Source of the DNA: Calothrix sp. MO_167.B12
GTDB taxonomy: Bacteria > Cyanobacteriota > Cyanobacteriia > Cyanobacteriales > Nostocaceae
Assembly (NCBI GenBank): GCA_030066045.1
Contig: JASJCJ010000011.1
Span: 1-51,874, forward strand
DNA: 51,874 nucleotides
Direction of reading: 5' to 3'
The translations under genes and the position numbers were made by a program. Within the stretch, counting starts at the first letter, position 1, and every line of letters begins with the position of its first letter. Positions 42,660-51,689 of this stretch are shown here, piece by piece. The notes beneath the pieces were generated by a model. It saw only the letters and a list, made by a program, of their open reading frames with translations, made no database searches and had not been told where the DNA came from.

Positions 42660-44131
42660 ATGACCACTCTAGATGCTAATTACTGTTATCAAGCGGTATT
42701 AACTCGCGATCCTCGTTTTGATGGGGTATTCTTCGTGGGCGTTTTCACCACTCGTATTTACTGTCGCACCGTTTGTAGTGCGAAAGCCCCTCAAAAAAAA
42801 ACTGCAGATTCTACCCCAGTGCAGCAGCAGCCGAAGAAGCAGGGTTTCGTCCATGCTTAATCTGTCGTCCGGAGTTGGCTCCTGGCAATGCGCGCATTGA
42901 TGCAACTGGACGATTAGCCGCAGCTGTTGCAAGGCACATTGAAGATGGCACATTTATCGATCGGCGATTTGAATCTCTTGCTCAAGAATTAGGAGTCAGC
43001 GAACGGCACCTACGCCGAGTCGTGCGCCAGGAGTTTGGAGTCTCGCCTATTCAACTGCTACAAACTCATCGGCTATTGCTAGCAAAACGGTTGTTAACTG
43101 ATACCGCCCTACCCATTGCCGATATTGCCTATGCCAGTGGCTTCAATAGTCTGCGTCGCTTTAATGCTCTATTTCAAGAGCGTTATCGCTTGAATCCCAC
43201 TCAATTACGGAAAACCAAAACTGCAAAGATGGATCGAGACTATCTTCTGTCTGAAGTCGCTTACCGTCCCCCACTGGATTGGGAAGCATTATTAAATTAT
43301 CTGGGAAAACACGCCATAGCAGGTGTAGAAACGGTGGAAGGTGATTGCTATTTCCGCACAGTTCGCCTGGGTCAGCAGCAAGGTTGGCTTATGGTTAAGC
43401 CTGCTGGGAAAAAAAATGCGTTGCAGGTAAAGCTTTCGCTCTCGCTGCTTCCAGTCCTGTTGCCTGTCTTGGGGCGGGTTAAAGGGCTATTTGACCTAGG
43501 GGCTGAACCGAAGCAGATTGCAGCACATCTCGGTTCACTGGCGCTCCATCATCCAGGTTTGCGGGTTCCAGGTGCCTTTGATGGCTTTGAAATTGCCGTT
43601 CGCACTATCCTCGGACAACAGGTGAGCGTCAAAGCGGCAACCACGCTCATGGGACGTTTTGTTCAATGCTTTGGAAAACCCATTGTCACCCCTTTTCCAA
43701 CACTCACTCATTTAACACCCACTGCCGAGCAGGTTGCTCAAACAGACATTAGTGAAATTATAAAATTGGGAATCATAAGAAGACGAGCAAGATCGATTTT
43801 AGCGTTGGCACACTCGATCGCACAAGGAACCATTTCCCTCATACCTGGATGTTCCATTGACCAGACCATAGCCCAGTTACAAGAACTTCCCGGTATTGGG
43901 ATCTGGACTGCTCAATATATTGCCATGCGGGTTCTTGGTGACCCGGATGCTTTTCTACACACCGATCTGGGAATTCGGCAAGCCCTGGGTGAAAGCAATG
44001 GGAACCGAATTTTAGCTTTCGCGGCTCAATGGCAACCATGGAGGTCATACGCCACACTACATCTGTGGAAATCTTTAGAGCGCACAGAAAAGTTAACCGA
44101 AAATCATAGGGCACAATGCGATCGCAACTAA
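42660..44131 (+). pseudogene. Ada-AlkA fusion (alkylation repair) split by a frameshift in a poly-A run
   Basis: Normally one protein: Ada-like DNA-methyl-accepting zinc domain, AraC-type HTH, then AlkA 3-methyladenine glycosylase. Part 1 (42660-42860) gives 'RDPRFDGVFFVGVFTTRIYCRTVCSAKAPQKK', with the Cys acceptor site, then shifts out of frame at a run of nine A (42793-42801). The frame that would continue reads 'CRFYPSAAAAEEAGFRPCLICRPELAPGNARIDATGR', so one extra A restores it. Part 2 (42875-44131) holds the HTH 'LAQELGVSERHLRRVVRQEFGVSPIQLLQTHRLL', the AlkA fold, HhH 'LPGIGIWTAQYIAMRVLG' and catalytic Asp in 'LHTDLG'. All domains are otherwise intact, so it is a fresh pseudogene, a sequencing error or a slippage-dependent gene. 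Confidence 0.85.
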
Positions 44132-44282
44132 TATATTTGGGTTTGTTAAGAATTTAGCTATGGAATTGAGAATTGAACCCAGAAGTTCACAAAATCCTGT
44201 TGTTCCCAGCCAGAGATAGCCCAGTTGCGATCGCAACTTACTGTTAATTAACCTTCACCATCTACTTTCCTGACCGACATTA
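44132..44282. other. Intergenic region upstream of inverted repeat arm B
   Basis: HIP1 octamers near 44118 and 44228; otherwise nothing recognised. Confidence 0.5.
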
Positions 44283-44647
44283 TTCTTAACAAATTCAGAA
44301 CGTAGATGAATAGTGATTGCCCAAAAACTTTTCTAGACGGCAGTTTCAGAGCTTAACGTTCATCGAATTCACCTGAAATTATTGCTAATGGAAACTAGCT
44401 ATACGTACAAAAGATCGTGGACATCCTGATGAAGACTAAATTACTGTAATTTAAGTAATCAATCAAGTAATCCTAACTAATTCATCAACCTACAAAATTT
44501 TTCGATTTACTGATATCTCGTACTATGGTGTATTGAAAATATTCCATTCTTTGCTGCTTTCAGGTTCATATTTTTTTACATAACCTTAGGAACCTCGCCA
44601 TGACAACAAATTTTGAAACACTAATACTCAAACCTTTTCATACATGA
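44283..44647. repeat. Inverted repeat arm B: copy of transposase fragment and PF10118 promoter upstream of the RND pump
   Basis: 44283-44466 is the inverse of 39513-39698 (decayed transposase 5' part), and 44470-44647 is the inverse of about 38511-38707 (promoter and 5' end of the PF10118 gene). In this copy the two pieces are joined directly, missing the 0.8 kb that holds the 165-residue gene in arm A. Identity is high with scattered differences and a gap of about 20 bases. Confidence 0.88.
44600..44647 (+). CDS. Truncated 15-residue leader peptide copied from the PF10118 gene
   Basis: MTTNFETLILKPFHT followed by TGA. The first 13 residues match the PF10118 protein start (MTTNFETLTLKPF). 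It keeps the same upstream 'aaccttaggaacctcgcc' ribosome-site region. It ends 43 bases before the RND adaptor start; translation of this leader may or may not occur. Confidence 0.55.
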   Translation: MTTNFETLILKPFHT

Positions 44648-44690
44648 ATTTAACAATTAAATAGCTCCGAAGAAATCGTTCGTATTTCCA

Positions 44691-46061
44691 GTGGATATCT
44701 CTAAAATCATGAAATCTTCTGTTCCCCAAATAGATCCGACAGATAATGCTCCTCTAGATCTGACAAATAATGCTCCTCACAGCCGATCTGAGCCACCAAA
44801 ATTACTCCAAAGGTGGCTTTGGTTATTGCTAGGGGTGCTTTTGGTTGGTAGTGGTGGCGCGGCGGCTACTTGGTACACGCTTTCCCTCAGCAGACAACAA
44901 GCATCTTCCAACCTCAATCAACCTCCAGCAGTTCCAGTTGAACTATCTACTGTAAAAACTAGCTTAGTTAAAAGTAGCCAGACCTACAGAGCCCGTCTAG
45001 AATCGCGACGCTCAATTAAGCTTCAACCAAGAATTGAAGGTCAAATTACTAAAATTTTGATTAGATCGGGAACTAAAGTCTCATCTGGGGCTGCAATTAT
45101 TCAGATCGACCCAAGAGAACAGCAAGCCGAACTCAGTAGTGCTAAAGCAGCAATAGGAGTAGCGCAATCAAACCAGGAAAATGCCCAAGCAACACTGAAA
45201 TCTTTGTCAGCTAATAGATTATCTAATATCGCCGATGTGCGCTTAAGCCAGCAGGAATACAAACGGGACTCCCTACTCTTAAAAGAGGGAGCGATATCTC
45301 GACGAGAATTAGACCGTTCTCGGAATAGATTGGATTCTGCACAAGCTAGTCTCAATAATATTGATGCTCAAATTCAAGCCCAAAGGGCTGCGATCTCTCA
45401 AGCAAAAAGAACGCTACAACAAAGAAAAGCTGATGCCAAACAGCAACAAGTCCAGTTGCAATATTACAGAATTAATGCTCCTTTTACGGGAACTGTAGGG
45501 GATATACCCGTTAAAGTTGGTGATTTCGTTAACACTTCCACAGAACTTGCTACTATTACTCAAAATCAACCTTTAGAAGTAAATATATCAGTACCAATTG
45601 AGCGTGGGTCTGAATTACGAAAGGGAATGCCTGTGGAAATTTTCAATGCTCAAGGAAGTTTTATCGGTACAAGTAGAGTATTTTTTATTTCCCCTATTAT
45701 CAATAATACACAGTCAATTCTAGTGAAAGCACTTTTCGATAATTCCAAAGGTCAGGTGCGCGCGGGTGAATCTGTAGACGCTAGAGTAATTTGGAAACAG
45801 CGTCAGGGGGTCTTAATTCCAGTAAATTCAGTAGCCACAGTTGCAGCAGAAACATTTGTTTATGTCCCTACAAAACAACAATCTCCGGAAGGTAAGCCTC
45901 AAATGGTAGCTAAACAAAGACATATTAAGTTAGGGAAAATTCGAGGTAATAACTACCAAGTACTCGATGGTTTAAAAGCAGGAGAACAAATTATTGTTTC
46001 GGGTTTGATTAATCTCAGAGATGGGATAGCAATTATGCCAAAACCAGTAGCTAAACAGTAA
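44691..46061 (+). CDS. RND efflux periplasmic adaptor (membrane fusion protein)
   Basis: The 456-residue protein (from the GTG at 44691; ATG at 44709 is an alternative, neither having a clear ribosome site) has a transmembrane anchor 'WLWLLLGVLLVGSGGAAATWYTLSL', then the HlyD/AcrA fold: 'RARLESRRSIKLQPRIEGQITKILIRSGTKVSSGAAIIQIDPREQQAEL' (lipoyl half), a coiled-coil hairpin (residues about 145-260, 'QVQLQYYRINAPFTGTVGDIPVKVGDFVNTST' closing it), and a beta-barrel/membrane-proximal end. No lipobox Cys is evident, so it is anchored by the helix. Together with the downstream permease it forms a tripartite pump; no outer-membrane TolC is here. Confidence 0.92.
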   Translation: MDISKIMKSSVPQIDPTDNAPLDLTNNAPHSRSEPPKLLQRWLWLLLGVLLVGSGGAAATWYTLSLSRQQASSNLNQPPAVPVELSTVKTSLVKSSQTYRARLESRRSIKLQPRIEGQITKILIRSGTKVSSGAAIIQIDPREQQAELSSAKAAIGVAQSNQENAQATLKSLSANRLSNIADVRLSQQEYKRDSLLLKEGAISRRELDRSRNRLDSAQASLNNIDAQIQAQRAAISQAKRTLQQRKADAKQQQVQLQYYRINAPFTGTVGDIPVKVGDFVNTSTELATITQNQPLEVNISVPIERGSELRKGMPVEIFNAQGSFIGTSRVFFISPIINNTQSILVKALFDNSKGQVRAGESVDARVIWKQRQGVLIPVNSVATVAAETFVYVPTKQQSPEGKPQMVAKQRHIKLGKIRGNNYQVLDGLKAGEQIIVSGLINLRDGIAIMPKPVAKQ

Positions 46062-46118
46062 GTTAATTTCTCATTCACCTTTCTCAATCGCATCGCCAAT
46101 CCCCATTCCCAAACTCTT

Positions 46119-49100
46119 ATGTTTACTGATTTTTTTATTAAGCGCCCTGTATTTACTAGTGTTTGCGCTATTATCATTCTCCTGATAGGGGCTATTAGCA
46201 TTCCCATGCTACCTACAGATAGATATCCGGAAATCAGTCCGACTCAAATTAATGTAGTTTCTAACTATGTGGGTGCTAACGCTGAAGTCGTAGAAAAAAC
46301 AGTTACCAATGTCATAGAACGCCAAATTAATGGTGTTGAAGGTCTCAAGTATATGACTTCTTCTAGCAATAATGATGGTACAAGCACAATTAGAGTCACA
46401 TTTGATGCTTCAAGAGACAAAGACATTGCCGCTGTCGATGTCCAAAATCGTGTATCTCTTGCTGAACCCCAGTTACCAGAATCTGTACAAAAAACAGGTG
46501 TTTCCGTCAGCAAAGAGGTGAACAACTTTCTTTTGGGGATAGGGCTATATAGTGAAAACCAAGAATATGATACTTTATTTTTAAGTAATTATGCGGATTT
46601 ATATATTTTAGATAACCTGAAAAAAATTGAGGGTGTAAGCACGATACGGGTTTTTGGCGAACGACGTTATGCAATGCGTCTTTGGCTGGATCCTAAGAAA
46701 CTTGCTAATCGTAACCTGACAGATCAAGATGTAGTTAATGCTATTAATGAGCAAAACTTACAGGTGGGTGCAGGGCAGATTGGTCAGCAGCCAGCTCCAG
46801 AAGACCAAATGTATATCAAGGATATACGTGTTTCTGGCAGATTGAAAGATATATCGGAATTTGAAAATATTGTCATCAAAACCGGGGCTGATGGTTCACT
46901 CATTAGACTCAAAGATGTAGGTAGAGCAGAACTGGGTGCAGAAAACTATAACAATTTTTTTCGTTTCAAAGATAAAGATGGTATAGGTCTTGGTATATTC
47001 CAGACTCCGGGAAGTAATGCTTTGGAAGTTGCCACAGCCGTTAAAAAAGCGATGGCTGAAATGGCTAAAGATCTTCCACCAGGGATGAAATATGTGGCAG
47101 CATTTGATGCAACAACATTTATCAAAGCATCACTATCGGAAGTAGTGAAAACGCTATTTTTAGCGATTTTTTTGGTAATTATAGTAGTTTTTATTTTCCT
47201 AGAGGATTGGCGGACAACTATTATCCCTGTTCTGACAATTCCCTTAGCATTAATTGGAACATTCATTTTTGTTAAAGCTTTCAGTTTTTCAATCAATACT
47301 CTCACTTTATTTGGTCTAACCCTAGCAACAGGGATGGTTGTCGATGATGCAATTGTCGTTGTAGAAGATATCTCTCGTTTGATTCAAGAAAAGGGAATGT
47401 CTCCCCCTGAAGCAGCTTCTAAGGCAATGCGAACCCTATCTGGGGCTATAATTGCCACTTCATTAGTATTGATGGCTGTATTTATTCCTGTAGCATTCTT
47501 TCCTGGGTCTGCAGGAAAAATTTATCGTCAATTTGCTTTAACAATTGCCTTTTCAATTACCATCTCTACATTTCTCGCCCTGACCCTCACACCTGCTCTC
47601 TCAGCATTACTACTACGAAAAACGCCAAAACGAAGAGGCGTAATAGGTTGGATTTTTGGTCGAGTGAACTGGTTTTTCGATGGATTACATCAAAATTACC
47701 GTCGGGTTCTCAATCAAATTGTTAGGTTTAAGTTCGTTGTTTTAGCAATCTTTGTAACATTGCTAGCAGTAACAGGTTGGCTATATACAAACGTGCCTAC
47801 TGCATTTATTCCCGATGAAGATCAAGGTTATTTTATGATCGTAATTCAAGGAAAAGAAGGAGTTTCACTCAATTACACTAACAAAGTAATGCATCAGGTG
47901 GAAGAAGAAGTCCTCAAATTACCTGAAGTAAACGCGACCTTTGCCGTTGGTGGCTTTAGTTTTAGCGGTGCTACAGCCAACACAGGTGTAATTTGGACGA
48001 CACTAAAACCTTGGGATGAGCGCGCAGGTAAAGGACAATCAGCTCAAGAAATTATGGGTCAATTGATGCCAAAATTCTTTGGGATAACCGATGCTAGGGT
48101 TATTCCAGTTAATCCACCAGCAATTCCAGGTTTAGGTAGCTTTAGTGGTTTTCAATTTCAATTGCAAGACCATAGGGGTAATACAGGTTTAAATAACATG
48201 CTACAAATAATGGGGCAGTTAATTGGACAAAGTACGGAACAGCCAGAATTACAGGGTGTATTTAGTATTTATATGGCAAATATGCCCCAATTAGAGATTG
48301 AAGTAGACCGCAACAGAGCCAAAGCACTACAGGTATCAATAAGCGACATATTTAATACATTGCAATCTTACCTAGGCTCGCGCTATGTCAACGACTTTAA
48401 CTTAGGACAACGCACTTATCGGGTATATGTCCAAGCCGATGCCAAACATCGTTCCAATCCTGAAGACATCGGGGAACTATACGTTCGTTCTGCTACCAAT
48501 CGAATGATCCCCTTGAGTAATTTGGTAAAAGTAACTCAGACAACTGGGGCGCAAACAATTAATCACTACAACTTACATCGGTCAATTGAAATTAACGGTT
48601 CAGCAGCTCCAGGATTCAGTTCCGGACAAGCAATGAATGCAATGGAAGGGTTGGCAAATAAAATTTTACCAGCCTCCATGGGTTTTGAATGGTCGGGAAT
48701 TTCTGCTGAAGAACAGGAATCTGGCGGACAAGCACCACTAATTTTTGGTTTAGGGTTAGTATTGGTATTTTTAGTGCTCTCAGCCCAATATGAAAATTAT
48801 GTAGATCCATTAATCATTATGCTCTCAGTACCTTTAGCTATTTTGGGAGCATTATCAGCACAATCACTAAGAGGTTTACCCAACGATATATTTTGTCAAG
48901 TTGGTTTGGTGATGCTAATTGGCTTGGCTTCCAAAAATGCAATTTTGATTGTCGAATTTGCTAATCAACTGCGAGAAGAACAAGGAGTTTCAATTGTCAA
49001 AGCTGCGCTCCAAGCCTCGCAAGAACGCTTGCGACCAATTTTGATGACTGCTTTTTCCACACTTTTGGGAATTTTTCCCCTAATGATTGCCACAGGTGCA

Positions 49101-49301
49101 GGTGCTCCTAGCCGCCAATCTCTGGGTACCGCAGTCTTTGGGGGTATGTTTGTCGCAACTTTCTTAAGTCTATTTATTGTACCCGTTTTGTACATTATCA
49201 TTGTTTCCCTGCGAGAAAACTTAAAACCACCCCACCAAAAACCGCCCAGAAAAATAGTTGAAAATGGAAAAGTCTCTTCAATTGATACTCTCAGCGTTTA
49301 A
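46119..49301 (+). CDS. RND multidrug efflux permease (AcrB/MexB, HAE1 family)
   Basis: Proton-driven inner-membrane transporter that ejects drugs, dyes or metabolites through an adaptor and a TolC channel. The 1060-residue protein has the normal length and 12-helix layout with two large periplasmic loops. It starts 'MFTDFFIKRPVFTSVCAIIILLIGAISIPMLPTDRYPEISPTQINV'. TM4 carries the proton-relay pair in 'GMVVDDAIVVVEDISRLI', and TM10 the Lys in 'GLASKNAILIVEFANQLRE'. 58 bases after the adaptor; probably one transcript from the promoter copy at 44470-44600. A plausible exporter of the product of the 31-38.6 kb cluster, by shared promoter sequence. Confidence 0.95.
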   Translation: MFTDFFIKRPVFTSVCAIIILLIGAISIPMLPTDRYPEISPTQINVVSNYVGANAEVVEKTVTNVIERQINGVEGLKYMTSSSNNDGTSTIRVTFDASRDKDIAAVDVQNRVSLAEPQLPESVQKTGVSVSKEVNNFLLGIGLYSENQEYDTLFLSNYADLYILDNLKKIEGVSTIRVFGERRYAMRLWLDPKKLANRNLTDQDVVNAINEQNLQVGAGQIGQQPAPEDQMYIKDIRVSGRLKDISEFENIVIKTGADGSLIRLKDVGRAELGAENYNNFFRFKDKDGIGLGIFQTPGSNALEVATAVKKAMAEMAKDLPPGMKYVAAFDATTFIKASLSEVVKTLFLAIFLVIIVVFIFLEDWRTTIIPVLTIPLALIGTFIFVKAFSFSINTLTLFGLTLATGMVVDDAIVVVEDISRLIQEKGMSPPEAASKAMRTLSGAIIATSLVLMAVFIPVAFFPGSAGKIYRQFALTIAFSITISTFLALTLTPALSALLLRKTPKRRGVIGWIFGRVNWFFDGLHQNYRRVLNQIVRFKFVVLAIFVTLLAVTGWLYTNVPTAFIPDEDQGYFMIVIQGKEGVSLNYTNKVMHQVEEEVLKLPEVNATFAVGGFSFSGATANTGVIWTTLKPWDERAGKGQSAQEIMGQLMPKFFGITDARVIPVNPPAIPGLGSFSGFQFQLQDHRGNTGLNNMLQIMGQLIGQSTEQPELQGVFSIYMANMPQLEIEVDRNRAKALQVSISDIFNTLQSYLGSRYVNDFNLGQRTYRVYVQADAKHRSNPEDIGELYVRSATNRMIPLSNLVKVTQTTGAQTINHYNLHRSIEINGSAAPGFSSGQAMNAMEGLANKILPASMGFEWSGISAEEQESGGQAPLIFGLGLVLVFLVLSAQYENYVDPLIIMLSVPLAILGALSAQSLRGLPNDIFCQVGLVMLIGLASKNAILIVEFANQLREEQGVSIVKAALQASQERLRPILMTAFSTLLGIFPLMIATGAGAPSRQSLGTAVFGGMFVATFLSLFIVPVLYIIIVSLRENLKPPHQKPPRKIVENGKVSSIDTLSV

Positions 49302-49311
49302 AGGCACTGAG

Positions 49312-49339
49312 ATTCTCCGGACAGGAGAGTAATTTTTTC
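49312..49339 (+). terminator. Intrinsic terminator after the RND permease
   Basis: Stem ATTCTCC / GGAGAGT around GGACA, followed three bases later by TTTTTT at 49333-49338; 11 bases after the stop codon. Confidence 0.75.
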
Positions 49340-49635
49340 TAAAGCGGCAAAACTATTAGCTAGAGTCGTCTCCTATTAGGCTATTTCCTGAACAAAACTT
49401 GACCTTTTTTGACAACCCGCACCAAAAAACGTCTACCTATTTCAAAAAAATGGCTCTACCGTACTTGTTATGCCAAATTAACAGTCTGTAAGAGGGAACA
49501 GGGAACTCTTAACAGGGAACAGAAGGAAGAGACAATATTCATAAATAATATTAGAAAATCAGCATAATTTTTCTTGCATAGCAAGCTTTATGAGCTTTTT
49601 GACTAGAACTTTAGCATAACAGGTACTGAAGAACC
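49340..49635. other. Intergenic region
   Basis: Contains 'agggaacagggaactcttaacagggaacag' tandem-like repeats near 49493-49525 (similar to 25445 and 50325). No gene recognised. Confidence 0.5.
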
Positions 49636-50002
49636 AGTAAAACTTGTTCAAATTGTGGAGAAATTCAAGAAATTAGTTTATCTGAGCGAATTTATATATG
49701 TAAAAAATGTCAGTACACTACTGATCAAGATTTAAATGCATCCCAAAATATCGAAAAATATGCACGGTTGGCGATCCACATATCTTGCACCTTCTCAATA
49801 AGGGTAAGGTGGGCAATGCCCACCCTACGATAAAATAAGGGTTTCAGACTTTGATTTTCTCAATAATATTGTGGTGCAAGATGTGAAGATCGCCGTGTCT
49901 GGATGTTATAGCTTACTGACCGCAGGATGCGGCTGTCACGTCTCTGTTGGCGGTGTAGCCGCAATGGTTACAGTTTTGAACGCCTCACAAGGGGGGAAGT
50001 AA
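49636..50002 (+). pseudogene. C-terminal remnant of an IS200/IS605-type TnpB, interrupted by a small element
   Basis: The frame from 49636 reads 'SKTCSNCGEIQEISLSERIYICKKCQYTTDQDLNASQNIEKYARLA': the CxxC...CxxC zinc finger and the 'DLNASQNI' (third RuvC-like acidic residue) typical of TnpB. It is cut at 49773 by the 111-bp element (49777-49887). Beyond the element the same frame continues open (GCC at 49892 on) to a TAA at 50000-50002, with no internal stop. The N-terminal 80 per cent is missing. A remnant, with no activity expected. Confidence 0.8.
49777..49887. repeat. 111-bp element inserted in the tnpB remnant at a HIP1 octamer
   Basis: Starts CACATATCTTGCACC and ends GGTGCAAGATGTGAA. 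GATC flanks both sides (49773-49776 and 49888-49891); joining the flanks restores GGCGATCGCC, a HIP1 octamer. Same element, inverted, at 4235-4345. Confidence 0.82.
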
Positions 50003-50030
50003 TAAGTAATAAGTAATAAGTAATAATAAA
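49998..50030. repeat. Heptamer tandem repeat (AGTAATA)n
   Basis: Four AGTAATA units followed by degenerate copies, directly at the end of the tnpB remnant. Confidence 0.85.
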
Positions 50031-50035
50031 TAATC

Positions 50036-50237
50036 AGGACTTACGTAAAAAATATCCGAAGTATTGGTAATTCATGAATTACCAATACGAAACATCAGGG
50101 TTTCAAGATAGCCCTTCATGAACGTTTGTACACAACCAAGGATGAAAATGCTTTGTTCCTAACTTTTTAAGGGCGCACGCAATGCGCCCCTACTGGGTGC
50201 TTCCTAACTATTTTCAAGCTAGTTTTGCGTAAGTCCT
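50036..50237. repeat. 202-bp MITE-like element with AGGACTTACG ends
   Basis: AGGACTTACG(T)AAAA at 50036 is inverted as TTTTGCGTAAGTCCT at 50223-50237. The interior at 50130-50215 matches the repeat at 2787-2876. No gene. Confidence 0.75.
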
Positions 50238-50450
50238 AGTAATAAGTAATAAGTAATCCCTCTCGCTACAAATGAGAGAAACACATGACTATTATTCCCT
50301 GTTTCCCATTTCCTGTTAAGAGTTCCCTATTCCCTGTTACCTGTGTTTCTTAAGAGTATGTTCTGCCAACTCCTTTTTTTGAATAAAATTATATACAATG
50401 CCCAATTTTGGATATTGGCATTTTCTGAAGATGTTTGCTATTCATAACTA

Positions 50451-51119
50451 CTATTCCGCAAATTGAGAACTGATATATTCCCTAAATGTCTTTTCTTCGT
50501 TTTCCGCATGATTTTGATACTCAGAAACTATTACACTGTTTTTTTTATCAAGAACAGCTTGAAACAATTTACAATGAACGTCGAAATAAGTATGCTCAAT
50601 TTTTTTAGTTATGCAATCATCCAAAATAACATTTAAAAACAGTTGTTGATATATTTCAGATATAACTTTTTTGCTCGCTATTTGATATTCTTGGGGAACA
50701 TACCTTAGCAAGTACCTATGAATATTACATGCATAATCAACATGATCGCTCATGGTAGATAATTTTTTGAAATTAGACAACATTTTATCAATTTCTTCCA
50801 TATCTTTTGCGTTACTCTTTTCAAGAAAAATAATTGTTGCTTTTACTTCTCTTTCATTTCTTTCTCTAATTATTTGAATAAAATTTATATTTTTTAGCTC
50901 TGGATACAGTTCATCAGTTTTTGTATCTAAAGCCTGACTAAGTTTTATAAGGTTTGGAATAGTAGGAATTCTATCTCCTTTTTCATATAATTGAATCGTT
51001 CTAGTAGCTAGTTCTGATTCGTATGCTAATTGTTCTTGAGAATAAGACTTTTGTTGTCTGATATTTCTTAGATTTTGGGGAAAAGAACAAATATTCATAA
51101 TCAACACCTCTTGATTCAA
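50451..51119 (-). CDS. XRE-family helix-turn-helix regulator
   Basis: The 222-residue protein opens with an XRE/Cro-type DNA-binding domain: 'FPQNLRNIRQQKSYSQEQLAYESELATRTIQLYEKGDRIPTIPNLIKLSQALDTKTDELYPEL' (residues about 13-76). The remaining 145 residues are helical, charged and unlike known repressor dimer domains ('REVKATIIFLEKSNAKDMEEIDKMLSNFKKLSTM'); no peptidase Ser/Lys pair is visible. Internal Met eight codons in (MNICSFPQ) could be the true start. AT-rich codons suggest recent arrival. Its targets are unknown; it could regulate itself or a mobile element. Confidence 0.85.
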   Translation of the reverse strand: MNQEVLIMNICSFPQNLRNIRQQKSYSQEQLAYESELATRTIQLYEKGDRIPTIPNLIKLSQALDTKTDELYPELKNINFIQIIRERNEREVKATIIFLEKSNAKDMEEIDKMLSNFKKLSTMSDHVDYACNIHRYLLRYVPQEYQIASKKVISEIYQQLFLNVILDDCITKKIEHTYFDVHCKLFQAVLDKKNSVIVSEYQNHAENEEKTFREYISSQFAE

Positions 51120-51300
51120 AGTATTAAAATTTTTTCAAAGGCTTATGTATACTTATCTTTGCCTAATCTAGAAAAAAAATCCATACACAAAAGTGTATAA
51201 TTTTTTATTGATTTGGAGCAAAAGTAGCTAGGGTAAGCGCATCTCAAACGCTTTTGACAAGCGAGTTTAGAGATATCATTATATTAAGAGAAACAAGCAT
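51120..51300. other. AT-rich region upstream of the XRE gene
   Basis: 'tgtatacttatctttgcctaatctag' (51147-51172) and 'acacaaaagtgtataa' (51185-51200, an ACAC...GTGT dyad) are candidates for promoter and autoregulatory operator; none proven. Confidence 0.35.
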
Positions 51301-51434
51301 AGGACTTACACAACTGGCACATTTATCATCAAATTGTCATATAGAATTAGTTTGACTCTAAAGCTATAAGCTTTTAGATCAAATTTAACTATGTGTGCCA
51401 GTTGCTATTATTTTGTGACGCTTGTGTAAGTCCT
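51301..51434. repeat. 134-bp MITE-like element with AGGACTTAC ends
   Basis: AGGACTTACACAACTGGCAC at 51301 is matched by an inverse 'gtgccagttg...cttgtgtaagtcct' ending 51434. TA lies directly outside the left end and TA-like sequence outside the right. Confidence 0.7.
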
Positions 51435-51689
51435 AAAGCAGTAAGAACAGTCAGCATATAGTTATTATCCATAGCGGCTTGATTCGCCCTAAACTAGTTA
51501 AGTGACATCCTCCGGGAGCATTCCAATTTTTAATAAATACCTGGCGAATAGAATAACTCCTACTCCTTCAAAGAAGGCTACGCCAACAAAGACCCTGCGC
51601 GGTAAACCTATAGCCCTCCGGGCATTGAATAAACGCGTCAGCGTACCGGAGGCTCTAGCTATGCCGTGGCTTTACGCGGCTATACCACC
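51435..51689. repeat. Gene-free region with solo MITE end and dispersed palindrome
   Basis: CGGGAGCATTCCAATTTTT near 51512 is a single end of the GGGAGCATCCCAA family. 'ccctccgggcattgaataaacgcgtcagcgtaccggaggc' is a palindromic dispersed repeat. No gene; a long plus-strand frame from 51502 is a shadow of the partial gene on the other strand. Confidence 0.55.
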
